From an uncultured Oscillospiraceae bacterium (GTDB taxonomy: Bacteria; Bacillota; Clostridia; Oscillospirales; Oscillospiraceae), in NCBI GenBank assembly GCA_910579775.1, contig CAJTUE010000001.1, forward strand, positions 124,001 through 188,000: a stretch of DNA of 64,000 nt, written 5' to 3'. This document shows positions 15,001 through 30,000 of this stretch, in pieces. Below the pieces are notes generated by a model that made no database searches, was not told the DNA's origin, and saw only the letters and a program-made list of their open reading frames with translations. Position numbers and translations under genes: made by a program. Numbering within the stretch: the first letter of the stretch is position 1; each line of letters begins with the position of its first letter.

Positions 15001-18000
15001 AGCACGAGAAGGTGAAGCTGGAGCTGCTGGATGCGGCGGGCAACCCGGTCTACGTCTCCACGGACGAGAATATGCCCGGAGATATCGACGTGATCCGTAT
15101 GCGCGCCGGCAGTGACCACGCGCTGGATACCGGCTTTACCCCGGCCACGCCGGATGACTACGAGACCAAGTACTCCATCCGTATTTCCTCTACGCAGGAC
15201 GGCGTGACCACGGCTGACGGAACCACTGCGTACCTCAACCGTACCTTCCCGTTCACCATCCGGCCTATGAGCGAGGACACCGGCGTCCGGGTCTGGGTGA
15301 GCTACACAGATACCGAGACGAAGCAGGAGTACCGCAACGAGGCCAAGTACAACAAGGACACCGGCACGTTCACCGCGCCCATCGGCTTGACCACGACCGA
15401 GGTCAAGGTGGAGATCCAGGGCGTCAACGCCTACACCAAGCCTGCCCTCGATCTGCTGGGCAAGGATATCCACGGGGATCAGGGCGCTTTGAGCACCATC
15501 TACGCCGCCGACGGCACCATTCTGGCGAAGTCCGAGTTTGACTATCCGACACTGAAGGACACGACCAGCGCGTCCGGCGACGAGTGGGAGCGCATGTGGA
15601 CCATGGCCCGCGCCAACTTTGCCTCCGTGGGCAACACCTTCACTGCCCAGCTGTTCGATGTGCGCGAGAATTACAACACGCCGTACACCGCCGCCACGAT
15701 GCGTGTCCAGGCGATGGCCCAGGATGAGAAGGTCGTGGCCCGCTTCGGCAGCGACTACGGTTACCTGCTCCAGCTCAACCGCCAGAGCAACAAGGCGGAG
15801 CTGACCGTCTTCAACGACTATAAGCAGGATCCCAAGCCCGCCGGCTCTAACGCCAACTACAAGCCCGATCCCGAGTACTATCCCGCCAAGGACGAGTCCA
15901 CCGAGAAGGAGACCATTCTGGTGCTCTACCTCGATCCGTACACTGCGGGTGTGGGCGGAACGGCCTCGACCGGCGACTATGACGCGCTGGCCCGTCTGCA
16001 GGTCTCTGAGGGCGCGTACCTCAAGCTGACCGACAAGGCCACCGGACGGCCCGTCAGTCCGTTCCCCAGCGACTTCGCGCTGGGCACCACCGTTAACCCG
16101 GGCAACCTGCAGCGGGGCGAGTACACCGTTACCGTCATGGCGCAGGATCAGAACCCGGCCAACACCAAGGTCTACACCCTCATCGTCAAGGATAAGTCCA
16201 CCGAGGTCCGCACGGGCTTCGTGGCCGCCGAGGGCGAGATGGGCGAGTACCGCATCTATCACGACGCGGGCGAGCTGGACGCCGCCATGGGCACGGGGAC
16301 GAAGGCCGATCCGTACAAGGGCTTCATCCCCACCATCGAGAGCACTCTGAAGGTCGATCCCGTGGACCGCAACGCCATTATCACCAAGATCGAGCGGTTC
16401 AGCGACGCTGCCTTCAATACAAAGGTCAATGACAGCCGTGTGGACGACTACAAGCCCAGCAACGGCTTGCTCTATGATGTGTACGCGCCTCTGGGCGAGA
16501 CCCACGCCGACTATGCCCACGGCGCGGCAGTGATCGAGACGCCCAGCGGTATGGCAGGCAGCTACCTCTACTACGCCGTAACGCTGGAGAGCCAGGCCCG
16601 CAACACCGACGGCACGCCGGTGAACACCGAGACCTTCTACGTGGCGCTGGAGCGCTTGGACGTGGATGTGGACGTGGACTATGTTCGCGCCCTGGTGGGC
16701 AGCAAGGTCAACAATGCGATCCGTCCCGATCCCGCAGGCAACCTCTTTAACCTGAACGTGGCCGAGGCGGAGATGAAGATCAATATCAAGACCAAGGACG
16801 AAAAGGCCAAGGTCACCGGCTTTGCCGCCACCGAGAGCTCTGCCGACAACAACATCGCGCCGGTGAACCGGAGTGACAATTTCACCACCGACTATGTGAA
16901 CACGGCCGCCGACGGCAGCTTCGGGGTCGTCCACTTCCAGGTGACCCACGACTTCTATGCCAAGTACGGCGTGGACAAAAACGGCCGGGTCCTGACCCCC
17001 AATGCCCGCAAGATGTTCATTGCCCAGATCTTCCGCTCCAACCACGATACCACCGTAGGCGAAATCTGGATCGTGGATCCCACGGACGACACTTGGGAGC
17101 ACAAGCTGCCCGCCTTCGCGCGGCCCAACAACCCCACCTTCTTTGAAGTGTCCGCCGATCCCTCCGCGGAGGATCCCGTGGTGGTGGGCAACCAGTTCAA
17201 TGTTGAGGTGGATGCGCCGAAGAATCCCTATTTGACGATGCTGGAGGTCAATCCCACCGGCGCCGGCAACGCGAACCAGAAGGGTACGCACGTCACCACC
17301 GAGGGTGGCAAGACCGTCCTCTATAACGTCAGCGAAACAGGTACGGGCTTGCTGCGGACCACCAAGGCGGTCTACAGCATCACCACCAACCCGTATACCG
17401 ACATGAACTTCTACACCGTGTCCTCCTCCGGCGTGCGCCAGCAGTGGTACACCCTGCGCGTCTACGCCGACGACACGGATACCACCCTGCGCACCGACGG
17501 TCTGGCCCTTAACGAGACGGTCCTTACGCTGGACGCTCAGAATGTGGCCCACGAGACCCTGGACGACCGCAAGCCGGTGAACCTGACGGTCAACACCCGC
17601 AACGGTCTGGCCTTGGTGGTGCTCCAGGACGGCGAGGGGAACATCCTCGGCGTACAGCGGGGCGACAGCGTGTTCCAGGCCGTGCCCGTGAGCCACACCG
17701 GTGAGAACCGTTATACCGCCACGGTCATTGCCGCCCGGGATTACATCGCTCTGCGTACCGAATACGGCGCGGACATCGAGGCCGAGGGCCGTATGGCCCA
17801 GCTCATCGGTAACGGTACCCTGGAAGAGTGGATGAAGAACGTGCCCAACGAGCGCAAGACCCGTTATACTATCGTGCTGGACTACTACAGCGCGGAGGAC
17901 ACCGGGATCGTAAGCATCGCCGCCAAGGCCAGCACCGCCGGCACGTATACGGAGACCCAGAAGGTGGCGTTGGGCAACGGCAAGACAGCCTATCTGGTGC

Positions 18001-21000
18001 GCATGCCCTCCAGCGCCAACACGGCCAGCTACCGTATCATCCCCAACAACACCCACCAGCATGTGAAGGTGGAGATGGTCAGCACGGCGGCAGACGGCAC
18101 GGAGGTCCGCACCGAGAACCTGCCGTTTACCACAGGGGCGCAGTGGGAAGGCAATGTGTCCATCCCCGCCGGCGTCAACCAGATGGTGGTCACCGTCACT
18201 TCTGCGGACGGCGCACACACGGAGGAATACACTGTCTACTTTATCCGCTCCGCAGCCTCCATTATGGAGTTGAAGGTCAACGGCCTCGAGGTGAAGGTGG
18301 ACCGCGGCGTCTACCGCTATACCGCTCCCGTCGGGGCGACCATGCTCCGTCTGGAGGTCACCGCCAACAGCCCGCTGGCCATGGTGAGCGTGGACGGCTC
18401 CACGCCGCGCTTCCTCTCCGACTGGAAGGATATCCCGCTGAACCTCACCGCGGCAGTGAGCACCCGCAACGTGCCCATCAACATTTACACCTTTACCGGC
18501 GGCAGCACAGCCTACGGCGCTGCGGGCGTGTCCACTACACAGCTGGTGGTCACCCGCGACACCTCGCGCTACCGTCCCAATCAGGTGCTGCTCACCAAGG
18601 ACGGCGACCTCACCGCTACCGCTGCCGACGTGGACAGCTACGGCCGCTATACCTTTACGGCAAACGCCGCCCTGAACGGCGGTACGTTGGAGGTGGTCAC
18701 CTCCGCCGCGGATCACCGCGTGGTGCTCCACGACTACAAGAAGGACCGCGACCTGGACTTCACCTATACCGAGAACGTGGAGACGATAAACGGCGTTGAC
18801 CAGGTACTCAGCCGCACCTACCGCTTCAAGTTGGACTTCACGTCCGACGCTGTCTCCGATCCCAATAAGCCGGATACCGAGCGGCTCTATGAGTTGACGG
18901 TCTACAACAACCTGAACAACGGCGTGTATACCGCATACCCGCTGGTGGTGAACAAGGTCAACGCCAACGCCGATCTGGCCTTCGTGACCGTAAACCGTGG
19001 CTTGAAGGACGCTCAGACGCTGACCGCCACCCATGACAGCGCGGTATTCACCGCCAACGTGGACCGCAGTCTGAAGACGGCGCTGCTCACCTTTGAGACG
19101 GTGGATCCCAACGCAACCATCACCGCCGGCGGCAAGTCCTCCGTGGGCCGTATCGACGTAAACGCCCAGTTGATCAGCAGCCGCGCGTCGGTCACCGTGA
19201 CTGTCCGTTCCTCTGACGGAACGATGACCCGCAGCTATACCGTGAACCTGGAGCAGCCCTATGTGGGCGGCACCCTGGACAGTGTTACCCTGGACGGTCA
19301 AGCAGTCATTCCCGACGGCGATATCTACGCTGCCACCTATGCCACACCGGGCAACAAGCCTCTGGTCATCACCTCTACCGGCGGTACGATCCGCGTGGTG
19401 GACGCCGCCGGTGTGGACGTGATCCCCACCGCCTCGGTGGATGGCCGTTGGACGGGACAGGTGGATCTGGGCGCGACCCGCACTGACTTCGACGTCTACG
19501 TGGGCGCGGAGAAGATGGCCACCCTCACCACCCAGCATGCCGACTATCCCACCGGTATTGAGAACCTTCAGGTGGCCTTCGGCAATACCCAGGTCATTAC
19601 TGTCAGCGGCACCAGCATCACCAACGTGGCGACCAACGACAACTGGCGTGCCGCCAAGCCCAGCGTGGTGTATGACAGCGTGGGCAACGCCTTCTACCGC
19701 TACGAGCAGAGCGTCGGTGCCAACGACCAGTGGGTGGAGATCGACGTGGAGGCCATGGATGCGTCCACCACGGTTACCTTGGGCTACGGCTCACGTACCG
19801 GCGTGTACGATCAGAGCTATCCCTATAACAATGCCGCGGTATTCAACCGCAACATCAACGGCACGACAGTGGCCGGTGACGGCAAGGGCCACTTTGCCAT
19901 CGACCTGACCCGCCTCACCTGGTTGACCACCACCCTGTCCGGCAAGAACGTGGATCAGGCGGTGAACGCCTACAACGACGTGAGCCTCAAGGAAGCCTTT
20001 GTGGACATTATCGTCACTTCCGCTATGGGCGCTCAGAGAGTGTATACGCTCCATCTGGTGCGGGTCAATGACGACAATTCCCTGCGGCTGATCAACGTCG
20101 CCCCTGAGGATGGCAACGACCAGCTCTACGACAACATTAAGCAGGATGAGGTGAAAGACAACTGGAAGGACTACCTCACTGAGCTGCGCGAGACCATCAC
20201 CATCGACGGCAAGGAATACGACCTCTACCGGGTGCTGGTAGACGAGCTCAACGAGCTCACCGACCTGACCATCCGCGCCACCGACGACGCGGCCCGGGTC
20301 TCTGTCAGCGCGCCCAATGAAGCGGCCGCCGATCCCAAGGACGGCGACAGTTCCGTGGTCACGTTGCATAACGTGCCGCTGGACGGTGAGATGACCCAGT
20401 TTGAGATCAAGGTCCGGGCCGAGGACGCCGCTGCCGGCGATTACAAGACCTCCTACCTCCAGATCTACCGCACCAGCGACGATGTCTCCCTGAAGGAAGC
20501 TATCCTGACCTACAAGTTCCAGGACGGCGATCCCGTTGGGCAGCCAGAGACACTCAACCTCCACGGCCAGTTTGTGGAAGGCTCGGAGGATAAGGACAAC
20601 AACTTCGGCGGAACGTACCAGTTCGTGGTCTCCGCCAAGGACGACGCGCTGCTCACCGAGCTCCTTAACCAGCTCAAGGTAGGCGACGGCACCACAGGCA
20701 ACGCCACCGTCACCGCCGTGGCCAACAAGCTGGCGGCCCAGGTGCAGTTCATCGAGCCTGGCGACGCGACCAACAACAAGTCCGACTGGGGCCGTAATCA
20801 GGTGGACAGCCAGATCATCACCAACACCAGCAGCTACACCGTGGAAGTGGTTTCCTCCAGCAAGCGGGCCCATGCTACCTATACCTTTGAGTTCGTGGTG
20901 GTGGATCTGGAGCTGGATATCCTGGACATCGACGGCGAGAGCCTCTTGAGCCACTACTATATTGAGAACATCGATGGCGAGGACCGGGTGGTGTACTACG

Positions 21001-24000
21001 CCATCGTGGATGAGCACGCCCGCTATGTGGAGATGGAGGTCCAGAGCCACAACAACCACACCCACTATCCCTCCGCGCCCGATCCCAAGCACGATTGGGC
21101 GTCTACGCTGACCGTCAGCGAGCTGGATTCCACCGTCCTCGATCCCACGCTGATGGACGGCTCGCGGGTGTACCGCCAGACCCAGAAGCTCTCCGACAAC
21201 GAGCGCAGCCAGTTCCAGATCAAGGTGGGCAACTACCTTGTGCCCGGCGACAATACCACCCAGCACCTTGTCAACACTAAGTACCTGCGGCTGTACCGCT
21301 CCAGCAGTGAGACGCACCCGCAGCAGGTCATCGTCTACTACGAGGAGAAGGAGACCGGAAAGATCATCGCCATTCCGGCTATCTATGACGATTCCATCAA
21401 GCAGTACTCCGCCTTCGTGCCCGACTACGTGGTCCTCACCGACATTGAGGTCATCGGCCCGGGCGACCTCAGCTATCTGAAGCTCACTCCCGGCATGACC
21501 GAGCCGCACCGCAAGGAGTACACCGTCCGCGACGCGGTGCTTACCGGTGAAGAGACACCGTTCGACCTGTGGGTCAAGGCGGTGGATGGCACCGAGGGCA
21601 TGTACAAGGTGGTCATCTACAAGGAGGACAACACCCTGTTGCGGGTGGATGTGGACAACAAGTCCGCTGTCAAGCGTGACGAGCCCTATGTCCGCGACTG
21701 GAAGGGCGAGACCAGCGAGCATACCCTTTACGACGCTCTGGCCGATGGCACAGTCACCGCGAAGGTGTACGCCGAGGCTACCTCCCGCAACGCGCTGCTC
21801 AATCTGGGTCTGGCCTCCGGCAACGTAGAGATGCCCACCAGCGCGACGGCTGCCAACTATAACTACTGGCGGCAGATAGACGCCATGCCCATCCTGGTGC
21901 GTGACTACACCAACCCCTATGGCGTCACGGCTACCGAGGTTGCCATCAAGCTCAAGCCTAACCCGGGCATTACCTACACCGACGCGACCTATTACCTCCA
22001 CATCTACCAGAAGGACAACAATGCCCAGATGGCAGAGTTTACCATGGAATACGTGGACGACCTGGGCAAGGAGGGCACGGCGGTGGTGTACCGCAACGTG
22101 GGCTCCAACGAGTACACTGTGGTGCTGCCCAGCACCGCCGTGGACGCTACCCTGACGGGCATCAGCAAGCATCCCATGGCATCCATCGTAGCCGATCTGG
22201 CAGGCGAGGCGCGGCCTGAGACCAAGCAGGGCATCTATGACCTGAAGCTTGATCCTGTAGCTATGAACCACAGCGCGCAGGACGCTCACTTCACCGTTAC
22301 CTCCACCGACGGAAGCAACACCCAGATCTACACGGTCCATATCCAGTTCGCCGATCTGTCCATCCGCGAGTTGTCGGTGGTGGATCACTACGATCCCGCC
22401 AACGCGGGCAACACCACCGTGACTAACCCGACCATGAGCTATCAGGTCATCGCGGAAGAGCTGACCCGCTACTTTGAGGCCCTGGTGGGCGACGCGGACA
22501 AGGGTATGTATAACGGCAGCATTGACATCGACTATGAGATCCTTGCCGGCAGCGGCTACGCCAAGGTCACCGGTCAGGTGGACAACGGCGCGGTGCAGCC
22601 CCCGCTGCCCACCAACACCCTCCAGATCTCCAACGTGCTGGCGACCAATGAGGACCTCCAGAGCGTAAAGGTAGTCGTGCGCAACACCGTCAATGTTCAG
22701 GCCTTTGATCTCGACGGTAGCGGCAAGATCACCATTGAGCCGGTCACCTACGAGGCTGAGTATCTCCTGAATGTCTACCGTTACTCCAGCAATACCGATA
22801 TCAAGGAGGTCCGCTTCGACTACGAGGACGGCGGCAAGGACGACGCGCAGTTCGGCGTGTTCATCCAATTGAAGGAAGAGGACGGCACCGTTGCCGGCTA
22901 CGACGACAGCTCCTTCGTCCTCTATCTGCCCACCGATGTGGATTTGGGCGATCTGACCATCACCACCGCCTCCGCCGGCGCACAGCTCGCTGTGTCCACC
23001 AAGCCCTTTACCCAGGGCGCGGTGAGCGGCGTGAAGTTCACCCGCAACAAGGTGACGCTGAAGGACACCGGCGTGACCCAGGGCGACAGATTCTATGTCT
23101 ACGTCCTCTCGTCCAACAACCGCGAGGGCAAGATCTACACGGTCAACGTGGAGACAGTCAATCTGGATCTCAAGACCTTCGACCTTACCAGCCAGAGTGA
23201 CAAGAAGCCCGGCGAGACCGCAGAGGACAAGGGCATCCTGTCCGACCTGACCCGCAAGGGTACGGCCGTGGACAACACCACCCACATCACACCCACCGGC
23301 GTCAACCACATCCATGTGGACGGTAAGACGGTGACGGTGTATGAGGCCCATCTGCCCAACTACATCACCACCGGCAGCGGCAGCAGCAAACGGTATGAGG
23401 ATCTTATCAAGGCCGAGCTGGAGCTGATGACCAAGAGCACCGAGGTGGACCTGGGCGTGACCCTCCATCCCGACTCCGACGCGGCCAACACCCTCACCGG
23501 ACCGACGGCGGGCAAGTGGAGCGTGACCATGGTGGCCTCCACCGACGCTTACATCCTCCTGCGCGCGGCAGTGACCGGTGCGGTGTACGGCGCGGACGGC
23601 GCTAGCGACGCTTACACAGGCAACCTGAACGTCCATACCTCCAACATGCTGGAGCGGGTGTTCTTCCTGAAGCTCCTGCGTACCGACAGCGATGTGACCC
23701 TGGCCTCCGGCGCTCAGTATTACTGGGACGAGGCCGACGGCGAGCACGGCCGGAACTTCACCGACAACGCCGCCAACAAGAACTATATCAACTTTATCCC
23801 TGAGGCCGACGGCAAGTTCCGCGTGAAGATCTCCGCCAACTCCGACTCTGCCAAGGTGGACGTCCGGGTCATCCCCGACACCTTCGGCTACGTCTACGGC
23901 GATCCCCTCGTGGACAGCGCGTATCAGACCTTCGACAACAGTAGCATCGAATTTACCCGCCACCACACCAAGGACTTCAACGACACCCTGCAGGTGCCGG

Positions 24001-27000
24001 TGGATGAGTTCGGCAATTTGGCTACCTACTTCCAAGTGGTCGTCACCGTCCTGCCTGGCGCGCCCAACGCCGCCAAGAAGAGCTATATCTTCAATATGGA
24101 GCGGGTGGTGAAGACGCTGGAGAAGGCCGGCGCCACCGCTGCGGGTGACGACAACCTGTCCAACGTGGTCGAGTACCTTGACATGAAGGATTATATTGAC
24201 AACTACACGCCCGGTGCAGCCCCGGCCAAGGAGCTGTCCAAGGACGAGGGCGGCCAGCGGGTGATCGTGGCCGTGGAAGACCCGGAGAACCTGAAGAGCG
24301 GTACGGTGGACATGACCGCCATCGCGCAGAGCGGGCTGGACCATGTGGCGCTGGGCAAGCTGGACGAGGATCTGACCGCCACCGGCAGCTTTAGCACCGG
24401 CAACCGCCAGCAGACCACCCTGAACCTCAGCAGCTTCCGGGATACCTATACCGACGGCGCAGGCACCCACCACAGCCTTTACGCCAAGGCGACCATCAAG
24501 GGCGTGGAGATGGATACCACCGTCGATCCCGCCGCGGCCTACCACACTGAGTACATTAAGTTCGTGGAGTGGGACGACAACGCGGAGCTGGAGAAAGTGG
24601 AGCTGCAGTATAAGCTGGGCGGCTTCGAGTACACCACCCAGGCGTATAAGACGGTTGACACGACTACCGGCGGCGACTATGTGGTCTATCTGCCCAATGT
24701 GGTGGAGAGCGTCCACGACCTGATCGCCACCGCCATGAGCACCTACGCCAACGTGAACTTCACCTATGGCGGCAACACCACCAAGCCGCACCGCCACGAG
24801 TCCAACTACTGCAAGGAGACCGGGGAAGAGCTGGCGCTGGACAGCGTGAACGAGACTACGTTGACCATTACGGTCCAGTCCAGCGAGAACTACTACAACG
24901 GCAAGAGCAAGACCTACACCCTCCACATCATCCCCGTGGATCTGAAAGTGGTGAAGGCGGAGTTCAACGAGAAGCTGAACGCGCCGGAGATCAAGTATAA
25001 CCTCGCCAACATCCCCGAGGACACCACCGAGGACTCCGTGACCCACGTGCGGGACAACCCGAACACCTTCGACGGCAAGATCCAGGCCGTGGCCACCCCC
25101 AACGAGTTGCTGGCCATTTCCCTCAAGAGCGAGGCGGCCGACGGCGAGACCGCGCCCCAGGGTCAGTTCGGCGACATGGTGCAGTTCGGCTTTATCAAGA
25201 AGCCCGTTGAGCCCACCGTCTCCAAGACCGCCGATGTGAACGGCCTGTGGAATATCTATAACGAGCTGCTGGCCGAGTACCAGAGCGTATCCAAGAACTA
25301 TGACGAGACCTATGAGGGCATCACGTGGGTGGATTACACCGCGCCCGAGTTCTCCAGCTACGCTGCCTATCAGGCGTATCTCACCGCCGGAGGCAAGGCA
25401 AACGGCGAGAGCGCGAAGGGTCTGGCATATACCAGCTGGATCGGCAAGACCGTGGATGCCACCCAGATGCTGGTGAACGGCAAGAACCTGTCCGCCTCCG
25501 AGGAAGAGCTTCAGGCGGCCATCGCCGCGGGCGACAGCGCGCTGGCGGAGGAGCTGCTGGCCAAGCTGGTGGAGATCAACACCGAGAACGACTCCACCAC
25601 CATGGTCAAGGTCCACGCGGGTAAGGATCTGGAGGACTGGAAGCACGAGCACCATGTCCAAGGTTTTACCGCCTATAGCGTGATCGTCACCCGTGAGAAC
25701 GAGACGGCCAACCAGCTGGAGCTGTACGGTCTGGCCCAGGGTGACGCCGCCCACACCGATCCCACCAAGGACAACTACAAGGACATGATGACCCACTTGG
25801 TGGATGACAAGCCTGTGGTCTCTGAGGATGGCACTACGATCAATTACAGCTACCTCTATGCTGTGACCACCGAGACCGACGACATCTTTGACCTGTGGTT
25901 GGATCAGAAGGTGGTGGGCCACGATGCCGAACGCATCACCATTGAGGTCTTTGAGAAGGGCGACGAGCATACTGAGGCCAACAGGAAGATCTTCTTGGAG
26001 ACCAACAATAAGACCGACGCGGATGCCAAGCATGAAGTGAACCTCAACGGCAACAACTGTCTGAACATCGGCATTGTTACCGACAAGTGGACAGAGTCCG
26101 GCGCGCTCGAGGTGGTGGTCACCGCGCAGGCCGAGTCCGGCGCGAAGAGCATTCACACCATCAATATCTACCGCAAGTCCTCCGTGGCCGAGTTGGATAT
26201 GAATATCGAGACGGAAGAGCCGAATTACGATGAGGGCTCAACCCTGACCGAAGAGAAGACTCCGTCGCCTGACCGTACAGAGCCGTTGCCGGTGACAAAG
26301 GACGAGCAGGGCCGCGACGTTCACACCTATCGCTTCACCGTCAGCACCAACGACCTCACCCGCGCCGAAAACGGCACGTACTATGTCCCCGCTGACCTCT
26401 ACACCGTAAAGAACGTGCTGGGCAACCGCGCCGCCACTATCACCGTGCCCGACGGCACAAAGTATGTGGGCCAGACCACCGGCGAAAACGGCAGCCTGAT
26501 CCTTCTGCCCATCGAGGATTACACCGGCACAGGCAGAAATAACAAGGGCAAGATCCGTTTGGAGGTCACCTCTGAGGACGGCAGCGTGACCGGCGTCTAT
26601 GTGTTCCAGCTGACTATCATCTCCGGCGACGCCGACGTGGAGTGGGTGGAGATCGTGGACGTCAAGGTGAGTAACGGTGAACGGGCCTATGTGAAGGATG
26701 ACGCGGGGACCGTGAAGGAGCTTATCCGTAACCTGAGCGTCATTGAGAATGAGCTGAAGGACATTACGAAGGAACTGGCGGAAAAGATCGCTAAGTTGGC
26801 CGAGTTGGAAAATGCGATTGCCGCCGAGACGGATGCGGACCGGAAGGCGGAGCTGGAAGCGGAGCGGGCTGAAGTCACGAGCCGCAAGGGCGATTTGGAG
26901 CGCATGGAGCAGGCCAGAGAGGATGAAGTCCGGTTCTACTTCGCGGTAGATGAGACCGGCAAGTACTTTGTGGACGCGGACGGTAACGACATCACCGACT

Positions 27001-30000
27001 TGGTGTATGACGAGAACGGGTTCAACGAAGAGGCGCTGAGAGAGCACGGCGTTCCCATCAAGCGTAATGTCTGGTACGGTTTCCTGAGCCAGGCGGGTGT
27101 ATTCCGGTATGACGCCAACGCACCCGACACCTATACCGCCACGGCCACTCGTATTCAGGCCAACAGCCAGAGCAGTAAGGTGGGTATCAACATGCCCCAT
27201 GACACCGCTCCCGGTGATGAACACAGCTATGTGGACGAGGCTGTGCGCTGGCCTACCGCCGGTAACCGCGGCTACCTGCAAACCGGTGAGTTTGCGCCGG
27301 TGAACCTGCTGGATGAGCTGACATTTAGAGGGGATAAGATCCTCGATTACTACAACATTGCCCTCCAGAAGGACCGCAACTACCCCGAGTTCCCCATGGA
27401 GCAGGCTGTGGACAACCAGTACTTCAGCATAAGGGCCGAGGACGGCTCCATCCGCCACTACGTCCTTCAGGTGCGCAACGCCAACACCGAGAATCTGAAC
27501 CTGGATTATATGCACTACCGCACCGACGAAAGCGAGCAGCAGGCCTATGCCCTGTGGGCCTACGCTAACGGCACGCCTGGTGTGGAGGACGGCACCGCCG
27601 AGCCCAACGCCCAACCCTACTACCGCGCCATGGACGGCTCTGTCACTCCGCTGACCCAGGACGGCGACGGCGTGGCTCTCCAGCGGTTTACGCAGGTGGT
27701 GGATAAGTATGGACAAGTCTACCGCGACGGCGATACTTGGACCGATCCCGAGACCAATGCGCTCTGCCGGGTCAACCTCATTGTGCCCGAAACCTATGCT
27801 GTGGCGCAGTTCCTGAACAGCAACCAGGTCAAGACCGACTATGTCTGGGGGACAGACACCAGGAAGGAAGAGGTCAAGGTCCTGCCCGCGGATGTGACCC
27901 AGGATCCTGCCGTGGAAGGCAACAAGATTCCCGCTATCCAGAAAATCTACGTCGGCGAAGAGAACGGCCGGAAGGTCTATGAATACCGGTTGGTGCCCAC
28001 CACCTTCTACGCCACTGTGGACCGCAGCGCTACCGATATTGTGGTGCGTGCCGTGGCCGAGTATAAGTACAGCGGCGTTTTGGTGGACCGCAACGACGGC
28101 AACTATATGCCGCAGTTTGGCGAGGACCTGAAGCACATCACCGTCAATGTGGGCAGTGACGCCACCGTCTACATCTACATCCGCTCTCAGAATGAGCAGC
28201 TCATCGGCAACCGTGCGGACACCGCTCGCCGCTATACCCTGAACCTGAATCGGGCCAACGACAACCGCGCGTTGATCGATGTGGTCGTGGAGCCGGATGA
28301 GGCGACCCTGAATGACCGCCATGGCCTTATCGACGATCCCGACGAGGTGACCCGCACCCGCATCGTGGAGGGGGATGTGGCTGCCGCCAGCGAACAGGTC
28401 TCCCTGACCATCACCCCCGCGGAGCCCAGCGCTTGGGTCAGCCTCTATGAGTTGGATGCCTTTGGAAACTTCAAGAGCGAGTCCATGGAGTTCTATGTTC
28501 CCACCGGCGTGGACGAGACGGGCAAGGAGATCCCCGGCACATATGAGTACGACAGCAGCACCGACACCTATTACCTGGTGGCGGAGGGCGAAGTCGGCCA
28601 TTACCGCCGCATCAAGCAGGTCCGCGGCAGCCTGGGCAGCACCTATGTCCGCTTGAGCACGGACGACGCGGTTGACCTGAAGGGCAGCTACACCAAGAAC
28701 GCCTCCGGCGGTTACACCTACGTGGGCAAGGGCAACGGCCCGTTCGAGCGCTACGACATCACGGTGGACTTCCCCATCGCCCACTATGAGTACGTAGGTG
28801 CGGACGACGCAGGAAACCTCCTGGGCAGTTACATCCAGAATGCCGAAGGGAAGTTTGTCTACGCGGGCAAGGGCAAGGGCGAGTATAAGCCGGTGTATAA
28901 CGAGACGGTGAACTATGGCATCCAGGTGGCCAATCTGGCCAACGGCGCTGACCTGACTCCCGCTAGGTATACGCTCATCCTCAACCACCGCGACAACGAC
29001 CTGCGCTTGAGCGAGATCACCGCCAACAACCGCCGTGCCCGCTATGTTTCCTCCGATGGCATCACGCTGGAGCTGAAGGACGGCAAGCTGGTAATCACCG
29101 GCAAGGCGCTGGAGGACCGCAAGGCCATTGCCGACGCCCAGCGCGCCGAGCAGAAGGAACTGATCGAAAAGGGCGAACTGTTGCCCGATCAGGACGAGTT
29201 CAGCCGTCCCTATGACGTCACGGCCACGCTGGAGCCCGAGCGTTACAGCCAGGGCATGAACGGCGGCATGGCAGCCGAGTTCACGGGCTACACCGTTGGC
29301 GTGGGCGCCACCGGCCCGCTGGACGACACCTACTATCTCTATAAGGTCCTTCAGGGTACACTGGAGCGGGGCAAGTACGCTGCCATGACCTCCGTCCAGG
29401 CAGAGCTCTATCACCTGGATGTGCCCGCCCCCGCCAATTCTGTCCGCGGCGGCACCATCCGCTTGAGCGCCATTGCCACCGATTCCGAGCACGCTTATGT
29501 GGACGTGAACGGCGACCTGACCTTCAACCGCGGCGCGGACGAGACCAACACCGCAAACGGCACGTATCTGGACCTGACCTCCATGCGCATCGGCGACACC
29601 ATCTACTATCCTATCCTGGTGGGCTCCCGCGACGACTACAATATGGCCGGCGGCGTGGATCTGCCCGACGAGGTGCGGATCGTGGTGCTGGAGATTACCC
29701 TGGTGGACGCGGTGGCCGATCTGGATCTGAAGATCTACACGGCGGTCAACCCCAACGACGGTTACACTGAGGCCACTCCCTTCAGCGCGGATAAGTTCCT
29801 TACCAGCGAGGACATGACCAAGTTCGGCGGCAGCCCCAACGAGCCGATTTATAACTACTTCGCCATCATTTCCGGCAAGCTGAGCGGCATGAGCGACAAC
29901 GCCCTTGTCCGCGGCGTGGCTGGGGCGGAGACCAGCTTTGTGCGGATCTTCAACCCCGAAGCCAAGCTCCTGAGCTCCGGCTACGGTCAGGCTGACGCCA

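Noticed and set aside
5214..19538. Antisense open frame of 4,774 codons (and others at 2781-5195, 19791-26156, 26238-35720, 36906-40751, 40830-43280)
   Set aside because: They lie in the register exactly opposite the sense codons. Their His/Val/Gly/Leu-rich translations show no domains, they lack ribosome binding sites, and they end where the sense strand uses TTA, CTA or TCA.
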